From the NCBI GenBank assembly GCA_943913205.1, contig CALTWN010000035.1, positions 1-9,441 on the forward strand: a stretch of 9,441 bases of DNA, given 5' to 3'. The position numbers and the translations under genes were made by a program. Within the stretch, counting starts at the first letter, position 1. Every line of letters starts with the position of its first letter. The DNA comes from an uncultured Bartonella sp. Its GTDB lineage: Bacteria > Pseudomonadota > Alphaproteobacteria > Rhizobiales > Rhizobiaceae. This document shows, one piece after another, positions 1 through 6,827 of this stretch. Below the pieces are notes generated by a model that did not search any database, had not been told where the DNA came from, and saw nothing but the letters and a program-made list of their open reading frames with translations.

Positions 1-26
1 ATTATCGAACTACCGCGCCATTTTCA

Positions 27-42
27 ATCCTATTTATAATTA
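27..42 (+). repeat. Left arm of a 16-nt perfect inverted repeat
   Basis: The sequence ATCCTATTTATAATTA is the exact reverse complement of positions 3827-3842. It lies 19 nt before the start codon of the nuclease-methyltransferase gene. The match stops at both sides (positions 26 and 43 differ from the partner). It is AT-rich and contains a TATAAT hexamer, so a shared promoter element is an alternative explanation to a transposon inner terminal sequence. Confidence 0.7.
35..40 (+). promoter_or_regulatory. Possible -10 box of the R-M operon
   Basis: A perfect TATAAT lies 21 nt before the start codon at 62, which would give a leader of about 15 nt. At 17-bp spacing the -35 position (12-17) reads ACCGCG and does not resemble TTGACA, so this is a -10-only call. 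The following GAGAG at 52-56 is a weak Shine-Dalgarno candidate for the gene starting at 62. Confidence 0.35.
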
Positions 43-61
43 TTTATTTTTGAGAGTGTGA

Positions 62-1906
62 ATGGTAAACGAAAGAAATACTGAAAATTTAGTTAGAAAC
101 ATGCTGAAAGATGCGGGATATTATGATAATCATTCAATAGTCATAGAAGAACAGGCATCTAAAAATCCCAGAATAGACAAATTACTATCTACAGCCTCAA
201 AAAAAGGTAATTCTAGGGGGAGACCCGAATTTATTATATCTTTTATAGATAAGCCTGATGATTTAATCGTAATTGAATGCAAAGCCTCTATTTTTAAACA
301 TGAAAGTAAAGATAGAAAAAACTACGCTAATTATGCGGTTGACGGCGTATTATTATATGCTAGCTATTTAAAAAAAGGATTTAATGTTACGGCAATTGGG
401 GTGAGTGGAGAAAATCATAAAGAAAAAAAGATATCATCATTTTTATGGTTAAAAAATCACTTAATGTATAAAGCTATACAAGATAAAATCTTACTTAAGC
501 CTAACGAAATTACGGCTTTAATCAAGCAAACCTCTGAACCGTTTAATGAAGAAGAGTTAATAAAAAAAGCTATAGAATACAATTCTTTTTTACATAGTTA
601 TTCAGTAAAAGAAGATGAAAGGTGTACTTTAATAAGTGCAATATTGATATCTCTACAAGATGAAGCTTTTTTAAATGGTTTTAAATATAATAATTCGAAT
701 CACAGTCTAATAGAAAGTATGTTGTTAGCATGTAATAATGTATTAGAAACCAATGGTTTAAGTTTAGATAAAAGAAATGTGATTATATCTGAATATGAAA
801 AATTTAAGAATAATAATAGCTTTAGTTCAGATATTATAATTGATAAAAAAACAAAGCAAAGCAAAAAAAATACATTGTTAAAAGAATTTATTTTTTCTAT
901 TAGTCAAGAGATATTACCTCATATCCAAGAAAGTCAATTTGATGTACTTGGTAAATTTTATACTCAATTTATAAGATATGCAGGCAGTGATAAAAACACT
1001 GGGCTTGTTTTAACTCCCACTCATATTACCGATTTTTTTTGTGAAATAGCGGAATTGAATACAGACGATGTGGTGTTAGACCCTTGCTGTGGAACTGCAG
1101 GGTTTTTAGTATCTGCTATGAATTATATGCTAAAAAAAGCAGGGAATAATATAGATAAGCAAAAACAAATTAAAAAAAGCCAATTAATAGGGGTTGAAAC
1201 ACGTCCAGATATGTTTTCCCATGCTTGCTCTAATATGATGATGAGAGGTGACGGCAAAAGCCATGTCATTTTCGGTGATTTTTTTGTTGAAAAAAACAAA
1301 AATCAAGTTAAATCTCATAAACCAACAAAAGGATTTTTAAACCCACCTTATAAAGATAAAAATACAGTAGAGCAATTAGAATTTATAGAAAATACTTTAG
1401 AATGTTTGACTATGTCGGGAACATGTATCGCTATATGCCAAATGTCTACGGTAGTTTCCAACAATAAAGACGTTATAGCAATTAGAGAAAGATTGTTAGA
1501 ACGTCATACACTAAAAGCTGTATTCTCTATGCCTAATGATTTATTTTATCCTGTTGCAGCAGCTATTACTTGTATATTAGTATTTGAAGCTCATAAACCA
1601 CACTTAAAAAATAGGGAAACCTTTTTTGGATATTTTAAAGAAGATGGGTTTATTAAGAAAAAAAGCAATAAAAATAGTCGCAGAATAGACAGTGGTAAAT
1701 GGTCTGATATTAAAAATACATGGTTAGATGCTTATAGAAATAATAAAACGATTAGCGGATTAAGTATTACTAAAGTAATTGATGCAAAAAATGAATGGTG
1801 TGCAGAAGCTTATATGGAAACAAATTACAATACACTTACAGAGGAAGATTTCATTAAGTCTTTGAAAGAATACGTAGTCTTTAATTTTTTACAAGAGAAT
1901 AATTAA
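62..1906 (+). CDS. BcgI-like type IIB restriction-modification enzyme, fused nuclease and N6-adenine methyltransferase subunit
   Basis: Predicted to cut unmodified DNA and to methylate adenine at the same target, using the specificity subunit encoded next. The N-terminal domain (about residues 1-150) carries a PD-(D/E)XK nuclease signature: RPEF with E56, then IECK with E72 and K74. The middle and C-terminal part is an HsdM-like methyltransferase: LTPTHITDFF near 317-326, SAM-binding motif I DPCCGTAGFL at 340-349, and catalytic motif IV NPPY at 427-430. There is no helicase domain, so it is not a type I HsdR. The 614-aa length and the fused order nuclease-methyltransferase with a separate subunit of about 340 aa match the BcgI A/B architecture. 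The ATG at 62 is the first start in frame after a TGA at 47-49, with weak GAGAG upstream. The stop overlaps the next ATG (TAATG), indicating translational coupling. The reading frame is intact and all key motifs are present. A type IIG enzyme of related design is the alternative. Confidence 0.85.
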   Translation: MVNERNTENLVRNMLKDAGYYDNHSIVIEEQASKNPRIDKLLSTASKKGNSRGRPEFIISFIDKPDDLIVIECKASIFKHESKDRKNYANYAVDGVLLYASYLKKGFNVTAIGVSGENHKEKKISSFLWLKNHLMYKAIQDKILLKPNEITALIKQTSEPFNEEELIKKAIEYNSFLHSYSVKEDERCTLISAILISLQDEAFLNGFKYNNSNHSLIESMLLACNNVLETNGLSLDKRNVIISEYEKFKNNNSFSSDIIIDKKTKQSKKNTLLKEFIFSISQEILPHIQESQFDVLGKFYTQFIRYAGSDKNTGLVLTPTHITDFFCEIAELNTDDVVLDPCCGTAGFLVSAMNYMLKKAGNNIDKQKQIKKSQLIGVETRPDMFSHACSNMMMRGDGKSHVIFGDFFVEKNKNQVKSHKPTKGFLNPPYKDKNTVEQLEFIENTLECLTMSGTCIAICQMSTVVSNNKDVIAIRERLLERHTLKAVFSMPNDLFYPVAAAITCILVFEAHKPHLKNRETFFGYFKEDGFIKKKSNKNSRRIDSGKWSDIKNTWLDAYRNNKTISGLSITKVIDAKNEWCAEAYMETNYNTLTEEDFIKSLKEYVVFNFLQENN

Positions 1907-2928
1907 TGAAATTAGTAGCTTTAAAAGATATTTTTGATATCAAGCACGGTACGAAACTAGATTTTAACAAAACTATAATAACTAATAATAACGGAATAAA
2001 TTTTGTGTCTAGAACTAGTCAAAGATTAGGAGTTATTGATAAAATAGAATATATTGATGGTTTAACACCATTATCTGCTGGACTAATTACGGTTTCCTTG
2101 GGCGGTTCGTATTTATTAAGTGCTTTTGTTCAACAAGAACCTTTTTATACAGGGCAAAATATTAAAATATTAGACCCAAAAATAACAATGGACTTTAAAA
2201 CCAAAGTGTTTTATTGCATGTGTATTGCAAAAAATAGATTTAAATATACATCTCACGGTAGAGAAGCTAATCGTACATTAGATGAAATATTAGTACCATC
2301 AATAAATAGTATTCCGAAGTGGATTGCTAATAAACAAAAAATAGCCCCGCCTTCTTGTAGGGCTTTAATTGATAAAGGTTTGCACATTTCACTTTATGAA
2401 TGGAAAAAATTTAAGTTACGCGATCTGTTTGAATTCTCAAAAGGAGATGTAATTATTGATAAATGCGAAGAAGGTATAGTACCTTTAATAAGTTCTACTT
2501 CTAAAAATAATGGTATTTCTTCGTATGTTAATTCTGATAATATTATAAATGAAAACGTTATAACTTTAGCTGTTAACGGCTCTATTGGAGAATGCTTCTA
2601 TCAACCACTGCCTTTTTGTGCCACTACTGATATTGCTATTTTACTTCCCAAATTTCATTTAACTCCATATGTTGCACTTTTTTTGTGCACCGTAATTAAG
2701 ATGGAAAAGTTTAGATTTAATTATGGCAGGAAATGGAATATGGATAGGTTAGAGAGAACTGTGATTAAACTACCTGCTTTAGATAATGAACCATATTGGC
2801 AATTTATGGAAAATTATGTTAAGTCTTTACCATATAGTATAAATTTACAACAAGAACATAAAAATTTGCAAGCAGATAAAACTCTATTTGAGACTATGCT
2901 AAAAAAAGCATCTATACAAGAGCAATAA
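1906..2928 (+). CDS. Specificity (target-recognition) subunit of the BcgI-like R-M system
   Basis: Predicted to bind the two halves of a bipartite DNA site and to direct the nuclease-methyltransferase subunit. The 340-aa protein is built of two related halves. Each starts with a type I S-like opening (VALKDIFDIKHG at 4-15; FKLRDLFEFSKG at 169-180). Each ends with a similar block (RFKYTSHGREANRTLDEILVP at 111-131 shortened: F-x-Y, GR, N, L, V-x-P; and RFNYGRKWNMDRLE at 270-283 onward). These look like two target-recognition domains in tandem, as in BcgI B (about 341 aa). The C-terminal tail (about 313-336) is hydrophilic and probably helical. The start ATG overlaps the preceding stop by one base and there is no separate promoter. 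The 3' end overlaps the convergent transposase gene by 17 nt, yet the length is normal, so it was not truncated by insertion. The recognition sequence cannot be read from the protein. Confidence 0.82.
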   Translation: MKLVALKDIFDIKHGTKLDFNKTIITNNNGINFVSRTSQRLGVIDKIEYIDGLTPLSAGLITVSLGGSYLLSAFVQQEPFYTGQNIKILDPKITMDFKTKVFYCMCIAKNRFKYTSHGREANRTLDEILVPSINSIPKWIANKQKIAPPSCRALIDKGLHISLYEWKKFKLRDLFEFSKGDVIIDKCEEGIVPLISSTSKNNGISSYVNSDNIINENVITLAVNGSIGECFYQPLPFCATTDIAILLPKFHLTPYVALFLCTVIKMEKFRFNYGRKWNMDRLERTVIKLPALDNEPYWQFMENYVKSLPYSINLQQEHKNLQADKTLFETMLKKASIQEQ

Positions 2929-3811
2929 TCGACTTAAACATAGGGGATAAATCGTTTCTACGATTATACCTAAAAGAAAACTCATTAACGTAAGCCTGTA
3001 AATGTTTAGGGCTTACGAAGTGATAAGTACCATTGATTGAGCGTTTTAATTGCGACCAAAAACCTTCAATACTATTTGTGTGGCTATTACCATTTGTCCA
3101 TTGCTTTTTACCATGTTCAACTTTTGAATGTTTGTAACCCAATTTAGTAAGGGCTTTATAACTTTTATATTCGTCAGTATGCACGTTAGTAGAAAACTTA
3201 ATATTTTCTACCACAAAAGGTTTAATAGTTTTAGAAGTAGTATCACCAACTACCCAAGCTACAATTGCCCCTTGTCTTTGTAAAGCACCCACGATAGGAG
3301 TTTTAGTATCTAAACTACGCCCTTGACTATTTGGTGTTTTCTTATCTCTATGCTTATTAGCTTCCTTGCCACCCATATAAGTTTCGTCTATTTCTACATC
3401 GCCTTTTAATAATTCTAAACTTTCATTAAATAGCTTCCTAATTTGTTGTCCTATACGGTAAGCAGTTTTATAGGTAACACCCAATTGTCTTTGTAATTCC
3501 ATAGCTGATACACCATTCTTACTAGCGGCAAATAAAAACATAGCAAAAAACCATAATTTTAAACTAGTAGAAGATTTATGAAAAATAGTATTAGCTAGGG
3601 GATGTATTTGAGTACCACAATATGCACAAGCGTAACATTTTCTACCGCTTACTTTATGATAGCTAAAAGAATTGTTACATTCGTTACAAACTTCTTGAGT
3701 GCCAAATTTATCTTTAAAAATTTTATCTAGGCAAGAATCGTCATTAGGATACAATTCATTAAATTGTTTAATAGTAAAAAGCTCTTTCTTTGACTTATTT
3801 GCAACATTCAT
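2912..3811 (-). CDS. IS1595 (ISXO2-like) family DDE transposase
   Basis: Complete 299-aa transposase that would catalyse cut and strand transfer of its element. The N-terminal part has a zinc ribbon with C42, C45, C59, C62 and C65. A helix-turn-helix-like stretch follows at about 99-125 (NGVSAMELQRQLGVTYKTAY). The DDE/ISXO2-like catalytic domain shows D142 in VEIDETYMGG, D213 in VHTDEYKSY and E249 in NSIEGFW. The family C-terminal block follows, with KHLQAY and EFSFRYNRR (269-285). The start ATG (3809-3811) has an AGGA at 3820-3823 at good distance. All signature residues are present and there is no frameshift, so it may be active. It reads toward the R-M operon and overlaps its last gene by 17 nt. 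Confidence 0.93.
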   Translation of the reverse strand: MNVANKSKKELFTIKQFNELYPNDDSCLDKIFKDKFGTQEVCNECNNSFSYHKVSGRKCYACAYCGTQIHPLANTIFHKSSTSLKLWFFAMFLFAASKNGVSAMELQRQLGVTYKTAYRIGQQIRKLFNESLELLKGDVEIDETYMGGKEANKHRDKKTPNSQGRSLDTKTPIVGALQRQGAIVAWVVGDTTSKTIKPFVVENIKFSTNVHTDEYKSYKALTKLGYKHSKVEHGKKQWTNGNSHTNSIEGFWSQLKRSINGTYHFVSPKHLQAYVNEFSFRYNRRNDLSPMFKSIIALV

Positions 3812-3826
3812 GTTATAATTCCTATC

Positions 3827-3842
3827 TAATTATAAATAGGAT
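3827..3842 (-). repeat. Right arm of the 16-nt perfect inverted repeat
   Basis: Read on the minus strand this is ATCCTATTTATAATTA, identical to 27-42. It lies 15 nt upstream of the transposase start codon. Outside it (3843-3869) the similarity to the left flank falls to near background, apart from a short GTT in the same register. Confidence 0.7.
3829..3834 (-). promoter_or_regulatory. Possible -10 box of the transposase gene
   Basis: TATAAT on the minus strand inside the right repeat arm, 17 nt before the transposase ATG. The -35 position at 17-bp spacing (3852-3857, AGTATG on the minus strand) is poor. A TTGATA on the minus strand at 3861-3866 is too far away (26 nt) to serve as a normal -35. 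Confidence 0.3.
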
Positions 3843-3923
3843 AATAATTTACATACTTGTTATCAAGGGATAGTTACCAAAATTTATATAGTTTTTGTAA
3901 GATGTCTTGCTATATTATATTTT

Positions 3924-4640
3924 ATGATAAATATAATTATACAAGCCGTTTTAATAAGCTTTGGCCGCTTATTTACTTTGCCTATGCGGCGAATCTTTTG
4001 GCGTATTTTTGCTATAAGCCTAGCTTTCTTAGTTATTATTTGGCTTTTAATAAGGCACATTTTTGCTATTTACTTTATGCATTTTATTAGCCCACTAATT
4101 GGGCATATTTCTTTAAGTTGGGGTTGGATAGGTTTTTTAGCGCTTATTTCTTTTATTTTTGGAATAAGCCATTTAATTTATATATTATTATGTCCCCTTA
4201 TTACCTTTATAGGTAGCTTTTTTGCTGATGACATAATAGAAATAATAGAAAGAAAAGATTTCTCTATTCATACTTTGGGTAAAGCTATGACAATGAGCGA
4301 ATCAATATTATTTGGATTGCGTTTTTTCTTTTTAGCAATTTTTGGCAATATAATTGCCCTGATGCTATATTTTATACCACCTATTCATTTATTAGGCTTT
4401 TATGTAGTTAATGGATATATTTTTGGGCGAACCTATTTTATGATAAATGCCTTACGTTTTTCTAATTATTCAGTAGCTCACGCGTTATTTCAAGATAATT
4501 GGGCACTAATTTTTTGCGCAGGAATAATTATTGCTATAATATCCGCAGTACCGCTATTTGGCGTAATAACCCCCGTATTTGCACCTAGCTTTATGTGTTA
4601 TATATACAAAAATATTAAGGGTGCTAGACTCATACTATAA
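3924..4640 (+). CDS. EI24-domain (CysZ-like) inner membrane protein
   Basis: A 238-aa, very hydrophobic protein of the EI24/CysZ-like family (annotated in alphaproteobacteria as EI24 domain-containing or putative sulfate transporter protein). Membrane segments are likely near residues 27-50, 62-98, 130-160 and 190-222. Family-like features are PLITFIGSFFADDIIEIIER (91-110), where an amphipathic acidic stretch follows a membrane segment, and NGYIFGRTYF (163-172) followed by ALRF. Sulfate transport is the role of E. coli CysZ; for this distant homologue the substrate is not known. The ATG at 3924 gives the expected N-terminus (basic FGRLFTLPMRR before the first long segment). No Shine-Dalgarno is visible, and TATATT 7 nt upstream could even give a leaderless transcript. 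It precedes accD on the same strand with a 41-nt gap. An overlapping frame on the same strand is a shadow. Confidence 0.8.
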   Translation: MINIIIQAVLISFGRLFTLPMRRIFWRIFAISLAFLVIIWLLIRHIFAIYFMHFISPLIGHISLSWGWIGFLALISFIFGISHLIYILLCPLITFIGSFFADDIIEIIERKDFSIHTLGKAMTMSESILFGLRFFFLAIFGNIIALMLYFIPPIHLLGFYVVNGYIFGRTYFMINALRFSNYSVAHALFQDNWALIFCAGIIIAIISAVPLFGVITPVFAPSFMCYIYKNIKGARLIL

Positions 4641-4653
4641 AGCAAGCTATAAT
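4625..4653 (+). promoter_or_regulatory. Predicted sigma70-type promoter of accD-folC
   Basis: TAGACT (4625-4630, four of six bases of TTGACA) is followed after exactly 17 nt by a perfect TATAAT (4648-4653). The -35 box lies inside the 3' end of the CysZ-like gene. Transcription would start near 4660, about 20 nt before the accD ATG. This would let accD and folC be expressed independently of the upstream gene and of the mobile unit. Confidence 0.55.
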
Positions 4654-4681
4654 ACATTTCGTAATATAAGAAGGTGTTTAT

Positions 4682-5530
4682 ATGAACTGGCTTACAAATT
4701 ATGTGCGACCAAAGATTAAATCTATATTGGGAAAACGAGATATACCAGAAAATATGTGGCTACAAGATCCAGCCAGCGGAGAAATGGTTTATCGTAAAGA
4801 TGTAGAGGAAAATCAATTTGTTATTCCACATTCTGGTTTTCATATGAAAATTTCTCCGCAGCAACGTTTAAAACATTTTTTTGATGAAGGAAAATACGAG
4901 TTGCTATCTAGCCCAGTAGTCGCCGAAGATCCACTTAAATTTCGAGATGAAAAGCGTTATATAGACCGCTTACGCACTTATCGTAATAAATTGGGGGTAA
5001 GTGATGCTATATTAGCAGCTCTTGGAACTATAGAAAATTTACCTATAGTAGCTGTTGTACAAAATTTTAATTTTATGGGCGGTTCCTTAGGAATGGCAAC
5101 AGGCGAAGCTATTGTAGAGGCTTTTCAAAAAGCTTGTGAATTAAAACAACCCTTGGTATTTTTTACTGCCTCTGGCGGGGCCCGTATGCAAGAAGGTGTT
5201 CTTTCTCTTATGCAAATGGTTCGCACAACTATTGCAGTGCAAAAATTAAAAGATGCTAAATTACCTTATATTGTAGTTTTAACTAATCCTACTACGGGCG
5301 GGGTTACAGCTTCTTATGCTATGCTGGGTGACGTGCATATCGCAGAACCTGGCGCCATGATCGGGCTAACAGGACCTAGAGTAATTGCACAAACAATACG
5401 CGAAAAATTACCCGATGGTTTCCAAACATCCGAGCATTTATATAAACACGGTATGGTAGACATGATTGTGGCGAGGCCACAGCTTAAAGAAACAATAGCA
5501 AGATTATTACGGTTAATGCTAAATAACTAA
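4682..5530 (+). CDS. accD: Acetyl-CoA carboxylase carboxyltransferase subunit beta, zinc-ribbon cysteines missing
   Basis: Beta half of the carboxyltransferase that moves the carboxyl group from carboxybiotin to acetyl-CoA, making malonyl-CoA for fatty acid synthesis in the cytoplasm; it partners with AccA. The crotonase-fold core is well conserved: MGGSLG (132-137), SGGARMQEG (164-172), LTNPTTGGVTASYAMLGD (200-217) and GPRV (231-234). The N-terminal region aligns with E. coli AccD, but all four zinc ligands are replaced: D29, S32, I48 and S51 stand where C27, C30, C46 and C49 are expected. Partial or full loss is known to me from alphaproteobacterial AccD proteins. IGLTGPRVIAQ replaces the usual IGFAGPRVIEQ. 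The start at 4682 is supported by AAGG at 4671-4674, 7 nt upstream. The length, 282 aa, is short only at the variable C-terminus. folC follows after 4 nt. Confidence 0.97.
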   Translation: MNWLTNYVRPKIKSILGKRDIPENMWLQDPASGEMVYRKDVEENQFVIPHSGFHMKISPQQRLKHFFDEGKYELLSSPVVAEDPLKFRDEKRYIDRLRTYRNKLGVSDAILAALGTIENLPIVAVVQNFNFMGGSLGMATGEAIVEAFQKACELKQPLVFFTASGGARMQEGVLSLMQMVRTTIAVQKLKDAKLPYIVVLTNPTTGGVTASYAMLGDVHIAEPGAMIGLTGPRVIAQTIREKLPDGFQTSEHLYKHGMVDMIVARPQLKETIARLLRLMLNN

Positions 5531-5534
5531 CAAA

Positions 5535-6827
5535 ATGTTATGTAATGAAGTAATAAAAAATTTATTAAAACGTCATAAAGGTGGTTTTGACTTCACTCTT
5601 GATAGAGTAATAAAATTACTTCAACAATTGGGTAACCCTCATAAAGCACTAACAGGTATCATTCATATTGCTGGAACTAATGGCAAGGGCTCAAACACTG
5701 CTTTTTGTAGATCACTACTAGAGGCTAGTGGCTCTAAAGTCAATGTGCATATTTCACCACATCTAGTTAATTGGCGTGAGCGTTTTCGTATTAACGGCAC
5801 ATTAGCCGAGGAAACCGAACTAGCTTACTTAATTCAGGATGTTGCTAATATTGCCGAAGAAGACGTTACTATTTTTGAAATATTAACAGCTTGTGCTATG
5901 TTACTTTTTAAGCAATACCCAACAGATTTTAATATTTTTGAAGTTGGACTAGGAGGTCGTCTTGATGCAACCAATATTATAGAAAAACCTTCTTGCTCTA
6001 TAATAACACCTATTAGCTTAGATCACTGTACAATTTTAGGTGATAATTTACAAAAAATTGCCCTCGAAAAAGCTGGTATTATAAAAGCCGGGTGTCCTGT
6101 GATTTTTGGGCGACAAAAGCCAGATGTCATGGAAATTTTACAAAATATAGCGCGTGAAAAAAAGGCCCCATATTTTAGTTTTAATGATGACTTCTTTGCA
6201 GAAGAAGAAAATAATTTTTTAATATGGTATAATGGAAAAAGCAAAATAACGTTACCCAAACCCAACTTAAATGGCAGCCATCAAATAGAAAATGCTGCAA
6301 CTGCCATAAAAGCTGTGACTATTGTAAAACCCCAAATAACAATAACAGAAATAGCTCAGGGCTTGCAAAATGTTAGTTGGTGCGGAAGGCTGCAAAATAT
6401 AAAAAATGGCACTATATTCAATAAGTTACAAAACCCAAATCTTGATATATGGCTTGATGGTGCGCACAATGAAGCTGGCGCATATAGTGCCGTGGATTTT
6501 TTTAATCAGCGAAATTTGCCACTGATTTTAATTTGCGGTATGTTAAATACTAAAGATACAGAAAAATTTTTTGCAGCCTTTAACAGCAAAGCTATAAAAT
6601 GCTACACAGTACCAATAGCTAATACTACTAATTACATTGAAACTAAAAAATTAGCAGAAACAGCCAATAAATTTAAAAATATCAATTGCGATTCTTGTAG
6701 CAGCTTAAATGAAGCATTGCAAAAAATAATAGACACGGGTATCAAAGATCCCACTATAGTATTAATAGCTGGCTCTCTTCACCTAGTTGGCGAATTTTTA
6801 GAACTAAATAACACGCAGCCTTCTTAA
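5535..6827 (+). CDS. folC: Dihydrofolate synthase / folylpolyglutamate synthase
   Basis: Mur-ligase-like enzyme of folate biosynthesis: ATP-dependent addition of glutamate to dihydropteroate and to reduced folates, in the cytoplasm. Visible motifs are the P-loop GTNGKGS (47-53), SPHLVNWRERFRING (74-88), EVGLGGRLDATN (136-147), LDH with H164, EKAGIIK with K184 (the position usually carbamylated), NAATA (253-257), the C-terminal-domain DGAHN (308-312) and GSLHLVGE (413-420). The length of 430 aa is normal. The ATG at 5535 lies 4 nt after the accD stop without a Shine-Dalgarno, so translation probably depends on coupling to accD. The 3' end overlaps the convergent trxA gene by 4 nt. A minus-strand ORF inside it is a shadow. 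Confidence 0.96.
   Translation: MLCNEVIKNLLKRHKGGFDFTLDRVIKLLQQLGNPHKALTGIIHIAGTNGKGSNTAFCRSLLEASGSKVNVHISPHLVNWRERFRINGTLAEETELAYLIQDVANIAEEDVTIFEILTACAMLLFKQYPTDFNIFEVGLGGRLDATNIIEKPSCSIITPISLDHCTILGDNLQKIALEKAGIIKAGCPVIFGRQKPDVMEILQNIAREKKAPYFSFNDDFFAEEENNFLIWYNGKSKITLPKPNLNGSHQIENAATAIKAVTIVKPQITITEIAQGLQNVSWCGRLQNIKNGTIFNKLQNPNLDIWLDGAHNEAGAYSAVDFFNQRNLPLILICGMLNTKDTEKFFAAFNSKAIKCYTVPIANTTNYIETKKLAETANKFKNINCDSCSSLNEALQKIIDTGIKDPTIVLIAGSLHLVGEFLELNNTQPS

Larger units (their letters stand above)
27..3842. mobile_element. Putative IS1595-type transposon carrying a BcgI-like R-M system
   Basis: What is seen: an R-M operon and an IS1595-type transposase gene face each other and overlap at their 3' ends. 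The pair is bracketed by a perfect 16-nt inverted repeat (27-42 and 3827-3842). Downstream of the block lies the ordinary core cluster containing accD and folC. What is known: the IS1595 family includes elements with passenger genes (so-called transporter IS), methyltransferases among them. What is inferred: this is one mobile unit whose passenger is the R-M system. The true termini are not resolved. IS1595 inverted repeats are usually longer and end in a G-run, and a G-run lies at 3867-3869, 27 nt outside the right arm. The mirrored position on the left would be the first base of the window or just before it, so the left end may be cut off. No target-site duplication could be identified. Confidence 0.45.
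3812..3923. other. Divergent gap between transposase and CysZ-like gene, with probable right end of the mobile unit
   Basis: This 112-nt AT-rich gap holds the transposase leader, the right repeat arm, and an AAGGG at 3865-3869 that could mark the outer end of an IS1595-type terminal repeat. It also holds a small inverted repeat TATC-AAGG-GATA (3861-3872). From about 3870 it should be host DNA leading into the membrane-protein gene. No standard -35/-10 pair for that gene is clear; TATATT at 3911-3916 lies only 7 nt before its ATG. Confidence 0.4.

Noticed and set aside
1..39. Possible C-terminal end of an upstream gene (several short open frames), or a tRNA 3' end because of CCA at 18-20
   Set aside because: Only a few codons or about 20 nt are visible; no family motif and no checkable tRNA fold, so neither can be supported.
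2840..2912. Left terminal repeat of a stand-alone IS inside the 3' end of the specificity gene
   Set aside because: Only a weak, partial resemblance to the sequence at 3843-3869 was found, and the specificity protein has the expected full length.
3861..3872. TATC-AAGG-GATA as a transcription terminator
   Set aside because: The stem is only 4 bp and no T-run follows on either strand.
3857..4090. 77-aa ORF on the plus strand
   Set aside because: It overlaps the CysZ-like gene in another frame, has no recognisable motif, and reads like the shadow of a hydrophobic protein.
6023..6265. 80-aa ORF on the minus strand inside folC
   Set aside because: Lies fully opposite conserved folC sequence; no ribosome binding site or family signature.
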